Source: Accumulibacter sp. (lineage in GTDB: Bacteria; Pseudomonadota; Gammaproteobacteria; Burkholderiales; Rhodocyclaceae). From it: 33,575 bases of DNA. The DNA is taken from positions 1 through 33,575 of the forward strand of contig JAITGN010000145.1 in the NCBI GenBank assembly GCA_031280565.1, given 5' to 3'. The first letter of the stretch is position 1. Each line of letters opens with the position of its first letter. Made by a program: the position numbers and the translations under genes. Shown one piece after another: positions 8,859 to 17,518 of this stretch. A model generated the notes under the pieces. That model did not search any database and had not been told where the DNA came from. It saw only the letters and a list, made by a program, of their open reading frames with translations.

Positions 8859-9761
8859 ATGAGAGAATGGATTGTCTCCCTGGTGACTGGCTTTATACAG
8901 ACCAGCCCCGTCAACCGCATGGGCGAGGCTTTTGGCGAAGAGAGGATGTGGGATACGCCGCTTGTGCGTTTCGCTTCCGGCGCGGATGGGCTTTTCAAAC
9001 GGTATAAAATGCCTGAAGCATGTGGTGAAGAACACTGGTTGCCCGAAGAGGTTTTCGCAAAGTTCTATCCAGAAGAAAAAGCCCCTGGCGGCGCGTTGAC
9101 CCTGATCAGCTGGGTGTTGCCGCAAACGCGGCTGACGCGGGAGTCACTGTGCAAGGAAACTTTCTATCCTTCCGAACGCTGGGCGCGGGCCAGGATACTT
9201 GGCGAGAAAATCAACGATGAATTGCGTATCTATCTGGTGAATGCCCTTGGAGACGCAGGCTACAAGGCGTGCGCCCCGGTTCTCCATCCGGAATGGACGC
9301 GGCTGGAAGGCGTTCAACGGGTTTATTCTTCCAAATGGTCGGAACGCCATGTCGCCTACGCCGCCGGACATGGCACGTTTGGTTTTTGTGATGCGCTCAT
9401 TACGTCTGCTGGCAAGGCTGTGCGTTTGGGCTCGGTCATTGCCGGACTGAAAATCGCGCCGGATGAAAGACCTTACCAGGGTATCTATGACTATTGCCTG
9501 CATGATGGAAATGGCGCCTGCAGCCGCTGCGTCGAGCGATGTTCCATTGGAGCGCTCGATCCGGAGAAGGGGCATGACAAGGTAAAATGCCGCGCTTTTC
9601 TGCGCGGTGAAGCGACGGCTTATGTTGGAGAACATTTCGGGCTGGATGGCTATGGCTGCGGTCTTTGTCAGGTCGGCGTGCCTTGCGAGAAAGGTATTCC
9701 AAAAAGGCGGCGTGGCCGGGATTCCAGGCTGGGTCCGGATGGACGTGATTCTTCGTTTTGA
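8859..9761 (+). CDS. double [4Fe-4S] cluster protein, epoxyqueuosine reductase-like
   Basis: About 300 residues. The C-terminal third has two cysteine clusters as in QueG-type proteins: Cys213, then CSRCVERC (Cys221, 224, 228) and a later Cys, followed by CGLCQVGVPC for a second [4Fe-4S] centre. QueG itself is a cobalamin-dependent epoxyqueuosine reductase of 350-380 residues; this protein is shorter and its N-terminal half does not obviously match the usual QueG start, so the substrate may differ. ATG 8859 is chosen because AAGAGG lies 6 nt upstream; an ATG at 8820 lacks a ribosome site. It follows cysS by 83 bp on the same strand. Expected location is the cytosol. Confidence 0.72.
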   Translation: MREWIVSLVTGFIQTSPVNRMGEAFGEERMWDTPLVRFASGADGLFKRYKMPEACGEEHWLPEEVFAKFYPEEKAPGGALTLISWVLPQTRLTRESLCKETFYPSERWARARILGEKINDELRIYLVNALGDAGYKACAPVLHPEWTRLEGVQRVYSSKWSERHVAYAAGHGTFGFCDALITSAGKAVRLGSVIAGLKIAPDERPYQGIYDYCLHDGNGACSRCVERCSIGALDPEKGHDKVKCRAFLRGEATAYVGEHFGLDGYGCGLCQVGVPCEKGIPKRRRGRDSRLGPDGRDSSF

Positions 9762-9963
9762 CTCAATGAAAAATCAATTTATTACAGTTTAATTTCTTTA
9801 GAATCCATGTAATTCCGAATTTTTTTGTTTGTTTTTTTGATAAAAATTGTTGATATTCGAAAAAAATAGACGTTTTCAAAAGATTCTTCTAATTTATCCT
9901 AACCGGAAAAATAGAAAAATTCAGAATAAAAGGACGTTTTTAAGGGGTTTTATTTAGAAAAAC

Positions 9964-9997
9964 AAGAGAAAATCGCTCGAAGACGTTTCTCTTTTTT
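9964..9997. terminator. bidirectional intrinsic terminator
   Basis: The arms AAGAGAAA (9964-9971) and TTTCTCTT (9986-9993) form an AT-rich stem; on the plus strand the right arm runs into more T residues to 9997. On the minus strand the left arm is followed by G and then TTTTT. The site lies between convergent genes (8859-9761 plus; 10086-10916 minus), the expected place for a shared terminator. The rest of 9762-9963 is AT-rich with no gene, and carries two copies of the ACGTTTTYAAR motif (9870, 9934). Confidence 0.5.
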
Positions 9998-10001
9998 GTC
10001 C

Positions 10002-10069
10002 GGCGCATGAGCGGCAATGCGCCTGCGCGGAACCGGCGCGTAAAGGCGATGGAGCGGGCCGGTTCCGCG
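10002..10069. other. two strong hairpins downstream of the TauE-like gene
   Basis: GGCGCAT (10002-10008) pairs with ATGCGCC (10017-10023). Immediately beside it, a perfect 12-bp arm CGCGGAACCGGC (10026-10037) pairs with GCCGGTTCCGCG (10058-10069) around a 20-nt loop. On the minus strand the large hairpin starts 17 nt after the permease stop. No T-run follows, so this may be a 3'-end stabilising structure or Rho-related rather than an intrinsic terminator. Confidence 0.5.
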
Positions 10070-10085
10070 AAAAATTATGTTTGAA

Positions 10086-10916
10086 TCAAATTCCAAAAGC
10101 GCTGAAGAACATTTTTGTTGACGTGGCCAGCAGGAAACAGCCGAAGATTTTGCGAAGCGGCGCCGGCCCGATCGAATGCGCGATTCGGACGCCGTATTTT
10201 ACTGTCATCATTGAGCTTGGGACGATCAGAGCGAAACCGATCAGGCTGCAGTAGCCAAGACTGAATGGCGGCAGCAGGGGATTGCTCCATCCGGTCGCGA
10301 TAAAGCCCAACAGCCCCGGAACGCCGATGATAATGCCTGCCGCCGCGCCTGTGCCGATGGCGCGCCGCATGTCAAGGTTGAACAGGCTGAGAATCGGAAC
10401 CAGCAGTGTGCCGCCGCCAATCCCCATGAGTACCGAGAACCATCCGACAAAAAGCGAGATCGGTATGCGCCAGGCGCCAGATGTCGTCAGATCCTTGCGG
10501 ATGATCCAGGTATCGCGCCGGAAAAACATGTAGAAAGCGACCAGAAGCGCGATAACGGCGAAAGTGAACATCAGGATACGTCCCGAGGATTTGCCGCCGA
10601 AAATGCTGCCGGCGATAACGCCAAACAGAAGCGGCGTCGCCAGCTTGCGAAAAAGCCCGGCGTCGAGCGAATTTAGCTTCAGATGAGAGCGTGCCGAGGT
10701 AATCGCGTTGGGAATGATGGTTGCCAGCGAAGTGCCGACCGCAAGGTGCATGCGGATTTCCTCAGCGACATCGAGCATGGGAAAAAGCAGGTAAAGAATC
10801 GGAACGACAATGATTCCGCCGCCAACGCCGAGCAGCCCGGCAAGAAAACCCGACATGCCGCCGGTGACGATCAGGGCTGCGGCAAACAGAGCCAGATGAG
10901 AAAAGTCGGCATTCAT
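10086..10916 (-). CDS. TauE/SafE (TSUP) family membrane permease
   Basis: A 276-residue polytopic inner-membrane protein with about eight hydrophobic segments. The two diagnostic glycine-rich repeats of the TauE/SafE family are clear: GFLAGLLGVGGGIIVVPILY near residue 25 and GWFSVLMGIGGGTLLVPILS near 160. Members export sulfite or organosulfur/organic anions or import related compounds; the substrate here cannot be told from sequence, and no sulfur-metabolism neighbour points to one. The ATG at 10914-10916 has no strong ribosome site. It stands alone on the minus strand, convergent with the [4Fe-4S] gene and followed by strong hairpins. Confidence 0.9.
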   Translation of the reverse strand: MNADFSHLALFAAALIVTGGMSGFLAGLLGVGGGIIVVPILYLLFPMLDVAEEIRMHLAVGTSLATIIPNAITSARSHLKLNSLDAGLFRKLATPLLFGVIAGSIFGGKSSGRILMFTFAVIALLVAFYMFFRRDTWIIRKDLTTSGAWRIPISLFVGWFSVLMGIGGGTLLVPILSLFNLDMRRAIGTGAAAGIIIGVPGLLGFIATGWSNPLLPPFSLGYCSLIGFALIVPSSMMTVKYGVRIAHSIGPAPLRKIFGCFLLATSTKMFFSAFGI

Positions 10917-10984
10917 GATAATTCGTTTGACTGGCGTGGTTAGTGTAAAAAACGGAGTATGTCGCGGAATGGCGGATTCCGGAT

Positions 10985-11117
10985 TTTTCCGCGGAAAAGA
11001 ATGACATCTCCGGGTATAATCCCGGCTGTGACCAGCGGCTGGACGCGCGGCTGTGTCAAGTGTCCGTGATTTTCGGACGCCGCTCCGGGATTTCTGGATA
11101 GATGGCTGTTTCTATCC
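10985..11117. other. cluster of four perfect hairpins, possible structured RNA
   Basis: Within 133 bp of non-coding DNA lie the palindrome TTTTCCGCGGAAAA (10985-10998), CCGGG-TATAAT-CCCGG (11010-11025), GTCCG-N7-CGGAC (11062-11078) and GGATAGA-N8-TCTATCC (11096-11117). The second loop is itself a consensus -10 box on the plus strand. No coding frame is credible in 10917-11307. The strand and function are unknown; operators for the neighbouring genes or a small RNA are both possible. Confidence 0.45.
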
Positions 11118-11307
11118 GTCAAAGCCGCGCCGCGTTTTCGTAGTGTTGTCATTGTTTCTCCAGGGCGTGACTCTGGCATAAATGATACAGGTTTTCTGCA
11201 GGTCGTTTTGGCGTGTGTGCGTGTGTATTCGTTTATACGGAAGATGCTTTAATTGCCTTGAAACGCGGCCTTTTCGAGTGAGGCCGGTCTCGCGGCGCGA
11301 TGTTACG

Positions 11308-11394
11308 TGGTGCCCAGGAAGGGACTCGAACCCCCACAGTGTTGCCACCACCAGGACCTGAACCTGGCGCGTCTACCAATTTCGCCACCTGGGC
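11308..11394 (-). tRNA. tRNA-Leu (anticodon CAG)
   Basis: Read on the minus strand, the gene begins GCCCAGGTGGCGAAATTGG and ends CTGGGCACCA, 87 nt with an encoded CCA. The acceptor arms GCCCAGG/CCTGGGC pair perfectly, the T arm has GGTTCGAGTCC, and the long variable arm typical of leucine tRNAs is present. The anticodon stem CCAGG/CCTGG encloses TTCAGGT, giving anticodon CAG (plus positions 11358-11360). It is divergent from rnr, 37 bp from that start codon. Confidence 0.97.
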
Positions 11395-11410
11395 TTTACC
11401 GGGAAGGCGC

Positions 11411-11438
11411 ATTCTAAAGGAACACAGGAAAATGTCAA
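11411..11438 (-). promoter_or_regulatory. sigma-70 promoter of tRNA-Leu, overlapping the rnr start
   Basis: On the minus strand, TTGACA (11433-11438) is a perfect -35 box and TAGAAT (11411-11416) a good -10 box, spaced 16 bp. Transcription should start near 11404, about 10 nt before the tRNA. The -35 box overlaps two bases of the rnr ATG (11432-11434), so RNA polymerase bound here would sit on the translation start region of rnr. Confidence 0.72.
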
Positions 11439-13705
11439 TAAAAAAGCTCTCCGCCGTTCGCAGAAAAGATCCCTTTTTTCAGCGTGAAAAGGAGCGTTAC
11501 GATCATCCGCTGCCGTCGCGTGAATATGTCATTCATGTTTTGACCGCGCAGGGGAAACCGGTTGGTTTTGATCAGCTGTGTGTTTTGCTCGATATAAAAA
11601 AGACGGAGCACGAAATCTTCCAGCGGCGTCTTTCGGCGATGGAACGCGAGGCGCAGTTGATGCGCAACCGCAGGGGAGCGTACATTCTGCCGGAACGCGC
11701 GAGCCTTCTGGCGGGACGTGTGCAGGGCCATGCCGACGGTTACGGTTTTTTTGTTCCGGATAACGGCAGCGGCGATCTTTTTCTCAATGCCAGACAGATG
11801 TCGACGGTTCTGCATGGAGACCGGGTACTGGTGAGACCGGCCGGGCCGGATCGCCGTGGACGGCAGGAGGGCGCGATTGTCGAGATTCTTGAGCGATTCA
11901 ATAAACAGCTGGTTGGCCGTGTCCGGTTTGAACACGGTATTACGGTCGTTGTTCCCGAAAACAGGCGTATCAGTCAGGATGTCCTGATTTTGCCGGACAG
12001 AAAAAAACGTTTCAAAAACGGCCAGGTCGCGGTCGCCGAAATTATCGAGCAGCCTTCCCGGCATTCGCAGCCGATCGGGAAAATTGTCGAAATACTGGGC
12101 GATTACGCCGATCCTGGCATGGAAATCGAAATCGCGTTGCGCAAGCATGGACTGCCTTTCCTTTTTCCGGAAGAGGCGATGGAAGAAGCGAAAGCGCTCT
12201 CCGATGAAATCGGAGGAGAAATCGGCCAGGACGGACGGAAGGATTTGCGTGATCTGCCGTTATCGACCATAGATGGAGAATCGGCGCGTGATTTCGACGA
12301 CGCTGTTTTTGCCGAGAAAAAAGGACGCGGCTGGCGGCTGGTTGTAGCGATTGCCGACGTCGCTCATTATGTCCGTCCAGGGAGCGCTCTGGACCGCGAG
12401 GCATTGAATCGGGGGAATTCTGTTTATTTTCCACGCCGCGTGATTCCGATGCTGCCCGAAAAACTCTCCAACGGACTGTGTTCATTGAATCCCGGTGTTG
12501 ACCGGTTGGCCGTCGTATGTGACATGACTGTCAGCGGCAGTGGAAAAATTGGCGCGTGCAGTTTTTATCCCGCTGTTTTCCGCTCCAGAGCGAGATTGAC
12601 CTACAAGCAGGTCTGGGACTGGTTGTCCGGCGTTCCCCGGGCGGAAAAAGCGATTCATGACGATGTGCGGCCCTCGCTGCTCTCATTGCATGACGTTTTC
12701 AAGGCGCTGCTGAAAGCGCGCCACAAGCGCGGCGCGATCGATTTTGAGACTCTTGAAACACAGATGACGTTTGACGATCAGGGCAAAATCAAAGAAATCG
12801 TTCCTGTTTCCAGGAATGACGCGCATCGGCTGATCGAAGAATGTATGCTGGCCGCGAACGTTTGCGCGTCAGCGTTTCTCGAAAAGCATGCCTGTCCCTG
12901 TCTGTACCGCGTTCATGAAGGGCCGACGCCGGAAAAGCTCGAAGGCTTGCGGAGTTTTCTCAAGGAATTCGGTCTGGGGCTGCCGGGCGGTGATGCGCCG
13001 ACGGCAAAAGACTATGGGAAATTACTCGAAAAAATCAAGACGCGTCCCGATGCGGGGCTGCTCCAGACGGTTATGTTGCGGTCGTTACGGCAGGCGGTCT
13101 ATAGCCCGGATAACGCGGGTCATTTCGGGTTGTCGTACGCGCGTTATACGCATTTCACCTCGCCGATCCGGCGTTACCCGGATTTGCTGGTGCATCGTTC
13201 GATCAAGGCGGCGATCAGCGGAAAGCATTGCGTGCCGGGAAAACTGGATGAAGCCGGGGCGCATTGTTCGATGACAGAGCGGCGCGGTGACGAGGCTTCG
13301 CGGGATGTGGAAAACTGGCTCAAATGTCATTACATGCGCGAACGCATTGGAGAGGAATTCGATGGCGTCATTTCCAGTGTCGTTCCATTCGGCATTTTTG
13401 TGGCGCTGGATGGCGTTTATGTCGAAGGATTGGTGCATGTTTCCGATCTTGGCGAAGACTATTTCCGTTTCGACGCCGCCAGACACAGGATGCTCGGCGA
13501 GCGCAGCGGACAGTGTTTCCGGCTTGGCGACCGCCTCCGGGTCAGGCTGGTCCAGGCCGACCTGGAAACCGGAAAGATTGATTTCGTTCTGGCCGGCCCC
13601 GCGGTGGATTGCAAAGTTTTACCTGATTCCGAAAAAACAGCGCTTCTGGAATCCGCGCCGCAGACGAAGAAAAAGCCTTCCGCGCGAAAAAAGAAAAACA
13701 GGTAA
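11432..13705 (+). CDS. rnr: ribonuclease R
   Basis: A 757-residue 3'-to-5' exoribonuclease of the RNB family, which degrades structured RNA and takes part in RNA quality control. Domains in order are an N-terminal winged-helix region (SREYVIHVLTAQGKPVGFDQ), cold-shock domains (VQGHADGYGFFVPD), the RNB catalytic domain with STIDGESARDFDDAVF (catalytic aspartates around 287-290), TSPIRRYPDLLVHR, a C-terminal S1 domain (FDGVISSVVPFGIFVALDGV) and a lysine-rich tail ending KKKPSARKKKNR. ATG 11432 is chosen: it has AGGA 5-8 nt upstream and gives the family N-terminus, whereas the open frame further upstream runs through the antisense of tRNA-Leu. It converges with the AsmA-like gene. Confidence 0.96.
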   Translation: MSIKKLSAVRRKDPFFQREKERYDHPLPSREYVIHVLTAQGKPVGFDQLCVLLDIKKTEHEIFQRRLSAMEREAQLMRNRRGAYILPERASLLAGRVQGHADGYGFFVPDNGSGDLFLNARQMSTVLHGDRVLVRPAGPDRRGRQEGAIVEILERFNKQLVGRVRFEHGITVVVPENRRISQDVLILPDRKKRFKNGQVAVAEIIEQPSRHSQPIGKIVEILGDYADPGMEIEIALRKHGLPFLFPEEAMEEAKALSDEIGGEIGQDGRKDLRDLPLSTIDGESARDFDDAVFAEKKGRGWRLVVAIADVAHYVRPGSALDREALNRGNSVYFPRRVIPMLPEKLSNGLCSLNPGVDRLAVVCDMTVSGSGKIGACSFYPAVFRSRARLTYKQVWDWLSGVPRAEKAIHDDVRPSLLSLHDVFKALLKARHKRGAIDFETLETQMTFDDQGKIKEIVPVSRNDAHRLIEECMLAANVCASAFLEKHACPCLYRVHEGPTPEKLEGLRSFLKEFGLGLPGGDAPTAKDYGKLLEKIKTRPDAGLLQTVMLRSLRQAVYSPDNAGHFGLSYARYTHFTSPIRRYPDLLVHRSIKAAISGKHCVPGKLDEAGAHCSMTERRGDEASRDVENWLKCHYMRERIGEEFDGVISSVVPFGIFVALDGVYVEGLVHVSDLGEDYFRFDAARHRMLGERSGQCFRLGDRLRVRLVQADLETGKIDFVLAGPAVDCKVLPDSEKTALLESAPQTKKKPSARKKKNR

Positions 13706-13890
13706 AACGCCGCTCTCATTTTTCGAAAGAGATTTTCGCCAGCGTATCCAAGTGTTGGCCAGCATTCGACCGGTTGTCTTGATCGCCGTAAGCGCGCTGT
13801 TTACGCCTGGATTGTTAAAGAAAAAGCATCTGGGATACACCTTGCTTGGCTTTTGTGCCCCGATCCGCGGCGGAATGGGGCGCGAAAGCT

Positions 13891-15174
13891 TTAATCGCGG
13901 GCGCTGGCCTGCGCTGTAATGGAATCCAGTGCGCCGCTGATCTGAATCGGGGTCTGCGCGCGCGTTACCGAGCCGCGCAATTGCAGTTCCATGACGCCGT
14001 TCAGGGTTTTGTCTTTTCCGATGACAAGCGCGCCGGAAGACCGCAGAAGTCCCGATGTCAGATTGAGTTCTGAAAGGCGGTAGCCTGACGGCACTGTCTG
14101 GATTTTTCCGGACAACTGTTCAAAAATCGTTTCACCTCCGCGAAATGGCGCGCCTGATGTTTGGCGAACGGCTCCGGCAAGGTCGATTCCCTGGAAACTG
14201 CCGCGGTGAATTTGGAATTCGCCATCAAGACTGGGGTGTTCAAGAAACAACCTCGCCCAGGAAGTCGATGTCGCCGAAAACGCTGTTTTTCCGGAGAGTT
14301 CTCCAGAGATTTTCTGGCCGATACCGAGCAGGGTTCCAAGATCAGTCGCGTTGATGCGTTCGAAATCCACATTTCCCCGCAAATGGTATTGACCGTTGGG
14401 CGCCTGCATAACGGCATTTCCGCGAACCACGCCGTTAAATACAAGAAGCTCCAGCGCGCCAATGTTGAAGACACCATTCAGGAAAGAGCCTTTTGCGCTG
14501 ATTGCCCGGAAAGTAATGTCTTTGGAAAACGCCCATCCGTAACGTTCGAAACTGACCTGAAACCCGCCTTGCCGCTCCGGTTTTATGTCGATAAGCAGAT
14601 TGCTTTCGGGGGTTTTCATCGAGAACGATTCGAGGGCGCGGTTTGTCCCAAGATTGACTTCGCCGAGCATGCCGGGAAATGCCAGTTCCGCGTATACGAT
14701 GTTCGTTTCTTCGAGCCTCAGGCGTTTTATCAGGATTTGGGAGTTTTGCGAATTGGTTATCGTAAGGGCCGAGGAAAGAAAAGCGAATTTTTCGGGCGTC
14801 AAGTCGACGCCTTTCAGAACGACATCACGGAGAATCGTTCGGCTGGAAAAGACCGAGGTGATTTCCGGGATGATCCGGATTTCATTGAAACGGATGCCAT
14901 TTTTTTCGTCTCCGATACGCACATCGTTAAGCGCGAGAGAAATTTTCGGACGGGTTTCTACGCGTACCTGCCCGATTTTTACCGGCGCGCCCGAAAGTTT
15001 CGAGAGAAAAGATTCGGCCTCGGGAATGTAGTTATCGAACGGAAAGAAAATGGCTGTCAGAATGATTGCTCCAGCCGCCACGACAAGAAAAAACAGAATC
15101 TTTATAGACCAGGGCATCGGGGTATTCCTGGATTTTCTTGGGGCGGTGCGGGGCGGGGCGGGGTTTTTTTTCAT
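13891..15174 (-). CDS. AsmA-like membrane-anchored protein
   Basis: A protein of about 427 residues with one N-terminal membrane helix (IKILFFLVVAAGAIILTAIFF) after a basic, proline-rich leader (KKNPAPPRTAPRKSRN), then a long beta-rich periplasmic part. The segment following the helix, VKIGQVRVETRPKISLALNDVRI, and repeated stretches such as ELNLTSGLLRSSGALVIGKD resemble the AsmA/TamB-like families linked to phospholipid traffic and outer-membrane assembly. No catalytic motif is visible. ATG 15174 starts the basic leader; an ATG at 15207 would add eleven residues and has no better ribosome site. The role is inferred from fold resemblance only. Confidence 0.7.
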   Translation of the reverse strand: MKKNPAPPRTAPRKSRNTPMPWSIKILFFLVVAAGAIILTAIFFPFDNYIPEAESFLSKLSGAPVKIGQVRVETRPKISLALNDVRIGDEKNGIRFNEIRIIPEITSVFSSRTILRDVVLKGVDLTPEKFAFLSSALTITNSQNSQILIKRLRLEETNIVYAELAFPGMLGEVNLGTNRALESFSMKTPESNLLIDIKPERQGGFQVSFERYGWAFSKDITFRAISAKGSFLNGVFNIGALELLVFNGVVRGNAVMQAPNGQYHLRGNVDFERINATDLGTLLGIGQKISGELSGKTAFSATSTSWARLFLEHPSLDGEFQIHRGSFQGIDLAGAVRQTSGAPFRGGETIFEQLSGKIQTVPSGYRLSELNLTSGLLRSSGALVIGKDKTLNGVMELQLRGSVTRAQTPIQISGALDSITAQASARD

Positions 15175-15315
15175 GAGCTTTCTTGAAGCTGTTGTGCCTA
15201 GTATCATGATGATGTTATAAATGGATGAGTTTAACGGGGCTTGATGAATTTCGCGCCGTTCAGGCGCGTCAAAATAGCGAAGACTTCCGATGATAACGGA
15301 AAAAGTCCGGATTTG

Positions 15316-15345
15316 TTGACGAAAAGTTTGTAAGTAGCCTAGAAT
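15316..15345 (+). promoter_or_regulatory. promoter of tRNA-Asn
   Basis: TTGACG (15316-15321) and TAGAAT (15340-15345) are spaced 18 bp and lie 14 bp upstream of the tRNA-Asn start. The same TAGAAT -10 box is used by the tRNA-Leu promoter. Confidence 0.65.
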
Positions 15346-15359
15346 ACGCGTTTTCCTGT

Positions 15360-15435
15360 TCCCCGATAGCTCAGTCGGTAGAGCGCCGGACTGTTAATCC
15401 GTAGGTCCCTGGTTCGAGCCCAGGTCGGGGAGCCA
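15360..15435 (+). tRNA. tRNA-Asn (anticodon GTT)
   Basis: A 76-nt tRNA gene with encoded CCA. Acceptor arms TCCCCGA/TCGGGGA pair fully, the D arm is GCTCAGTCGGTAGAGC, the anticodon loop is CTGTTAA with GTT at 15393-15395, and the T arm carries GGTTCGAGCC. The region from 15436 to the next gene at 15680 shows no supported feature. Confidence 0.98.
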
Positions 15436-15679
15436 GAATTTTTCAAAAACATGCGGAAAACAATCTTTCATTCGCGCCCTGCCTTTATCATTCGGCGCGC
15501 GGGTCATGAAAGTGTTTATGCTTGGACCGCGGGCGTCGAGTCTGCAAGTTGAATCCCTTTAATCCGGGCTTGTGTGCTGGATTCCACAAGATAATGCGCC
15601 CCGCAGTGGAAATCCGTTTTTTCGTAACAACGCAGGCAGACTTTACGTATCTTGCCGGCAGGCATACGGGAAGTGTCAA

Positions 15680-17518
15680 GTGACAGATTCTCCTTCGATT
15701 CTCTTTTCGCTGCGCGCTTTGCTGCCTTTGGTTCCGCGCAGGGAAAGATGGCGTTTCAGCAGTCTCCTGGCGTTGTCTCTATTGATGGCTTGCAGTGAAT
15801 TGGCGCTTGCCGGCCTGGTCGCTTTGTTTGCAGCGGTATTCGGTTCGCATGATACGGTGTTGAATACCCGTTTGTTTCTCTGGCTGCGCGACTTCTCTCA
15901 TATGGATTTCAGCAGCGATCCCCGGCGGCTGGCCTTGATGATCTTGTGCGCGATCCTGTTTTCCGTCATCGTGAAAAATGTGCTGAATGTCGTGTTGCAA
16001 TGGCATTTGACTGCTTTTTCCGAATCGATTGGCGCGGCGGCGAGAGTTCATATTTTCCGCTTTTATCAGCGCGCCCCCTTTCTATGGATTATTCATACCG
16101 GCGTGGCGGATCTGAATTTCGGCTTGAATGCGTCGACAATGCTGGCTATTACCCTGGCTACCATTCTGCAAATTTTTACCAGCGGGTTAATGCTCATTAC
16201 ATTGTTTGTCGGATTGATATCCGCTTTGCCTTTTACGTCCCTGATATTCCTGTTCGTTTTTGGGGTGATCTGGACGTTTGTTTCCAGAGGAATACGAAAG
16301 TATCTGGATCGCTGTTCCCGCACTGTTTATACGGTCGATTACGCTACCAATAAGATTTTGCATCTGGCCCTGCACGCCCTTATGGAGATGCGTTTGTACT
16401 GCAGGGAAAAAATGTTGTTCTCTGAATATTCCGCGCAGCTCGACAAAAGCGTAATCGCGAAAATGCGGCGGCAGGCTGTCGGGCGTTTGCCTGTAGCCAG
16501 TCTGGAAATTTTGTGTTTCTTTGCCCTGGCGGCGGTTATGATTTTTCTGGTGTATGGACAGAATGCCGGAATCGCGCGTATTTCAGGCATTATGGGGTTC
16601 ATGGCTGCCGCCGCGTGGCGGGGTTTGCCGGCGGGCAATCGTTTGGTGGAATCGTTTGCGTTTTTGCGCAGCCTGTTGCCTTATCTGTATAAAGTTGTCG
16701 AGTTGATGGGCCTGGAGCGCTCATTGAATTCAAAATTGCTGCCGGTTTTCGAAACGGTTCCTCAGATTTTACCTTCTTTCAAGCACCGAATATGCCTTGA
16801 GGATGTGTCGTTCCGTTACCCTGACGCGGGAATGGCGGCGCTTCAGGATATTTCCATAAACATCAAGGCGGGCAGCGTAGTGGGGATCATTGGTTTTTCC
16901 GGCGCGGGCAAAAGCACGCTGGTCAATATTCTCACAGGGCTTATGCCGCCGGATTCCGGGCGTGTGTTGATAGACGACACGCCGTTAAACAAGGACAACA
17001 CTGTTTCATGGCTTCGTCGTATCGGTTATGTGGCTCAGGCGCCGTATATCCTGGATGCCAGCCTGGCGGAGAATGTGGCTCTCTCCCGCTGGGGGGAAGA
17101 GATAGACAGGGAGCGCGTCCGGACTTGTTGCCGTATGGCCGCCATGGAATTTCTGGACGAGCTTGACAAGGATATTGATACCGTTCTTGGAGACAAGGGC
17201 GTTCGTCTTTCAGGTGGTCAGGCTCAGCGAGTGGCCATTGCGAGAGCGTTGTACAGCGATCCGGACCTGATAATTTTCGATGAGGCCACCAGTTCTCTGG
17301 ATATGAAGAATGAAAAATCCATCCATGAGACGATTTTTTCCTTGCGCGGCGATGTGACCATGCTTGTTATCGCGCACCGGTTGCATACGCTGGAAAGATG
17401 TGATGAATTGGTCTGGCTGGAGAAAGGGCGGATACGCCGGACGGGAAATGTCGAAAGTATTTTGAAAGAATACAACAGCGTTTTGCGTGATACCCGCGGC
17501 GAAACAGAAACCGCCTGA
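15680..17518 (+). CDS. ABC exporter with fused permease and ATPase (PglK/MsbA-like)
   Basis: A half-transporter of about 612 residues. Residues 1-320 hold about six membrane helices; the rest is an ABC ATPase with Walker A GFSGAGKST (405-413), Q-loop region YVAQAPYILDASLAEN, signature LSGGQAQRVAIARAL (from 510), Walker B LIIFDEATSSLD and the switch histidine in VIAHRL. The overall look recalls lipid-linked oligosaccharide flippases (PglK) and MsbA, so export of a lipid or lipid-linked sugar is likely; the substrate is not shown. GTG 15680 is chosen because GGGAAG lies 6 nt upstream and the start VTDSPSILF precedes the first helix; upstream sequence in frame is unlike a protein start. No partner genes are adjacent. 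Confidence 0.88.
   Translation: MTDSPSILFSLRALLPLVPRRERWRFSSLLALSLLMACSELALAGLVALFAAVFGSHDTVLNTRLFLWLRDFSHMDFSSDPRRLALMILCAILFSVIVKNVLNVVLQWHLTAFSESIGAAARVHIFRFYQRAPFLWIIHTGVADLNFGLNASTMLAITLATILQIFTSGLMLITLFVGLISALPFTSLIFLFVFGVIWTFVSRGIRKYLDRCSRTVYTVDYATNKILHLALHALMEMRLYCREKMLFSEYSAQLDKSVIAKMRRQAVGRLPVASLEILCFFALAAVMIFLVYGQNAGIARISGIMGFMAAAAWRGLPAGNRLVESFAFLRSLLPYLYKVVELMGLERSLNSKLLPVFETVPQILPSFKHRICLEDVSFRYPDAGMAALQDISINIKAGSVVGIIGFSGAGKSTLVNILTGLMPPDSGRVLIDDTPLNKDNTVSWLRRIGYVAQAPYILDASLAENVALSRWGEEIDRERVRTCCRMAAMEFLDELDKDIDTVLGDKGVRLSGGQAQRVAIARALYSDPDLIIFDEATSSLDMKNEKSIHETIFSLRGDVTMLVIAHRLHTLERCDELVWLEKGRIRRTGNVESILKEYNSVLRDTRGETETA

Noticed and set aside
11300..11431. N-terminal extension of RNase R
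   Set aside because: The extension is the antisense of tRNA-Leu, and the ATG at 11432 has its own ribosome site and the family N-terminus.
14161..15186. Open plus-strand frame of 341 codons
   Set aside because: Antisense to the AsmA-like gene, with no recognisable domain; the minus frame has a signal anchor and family-like sequence.
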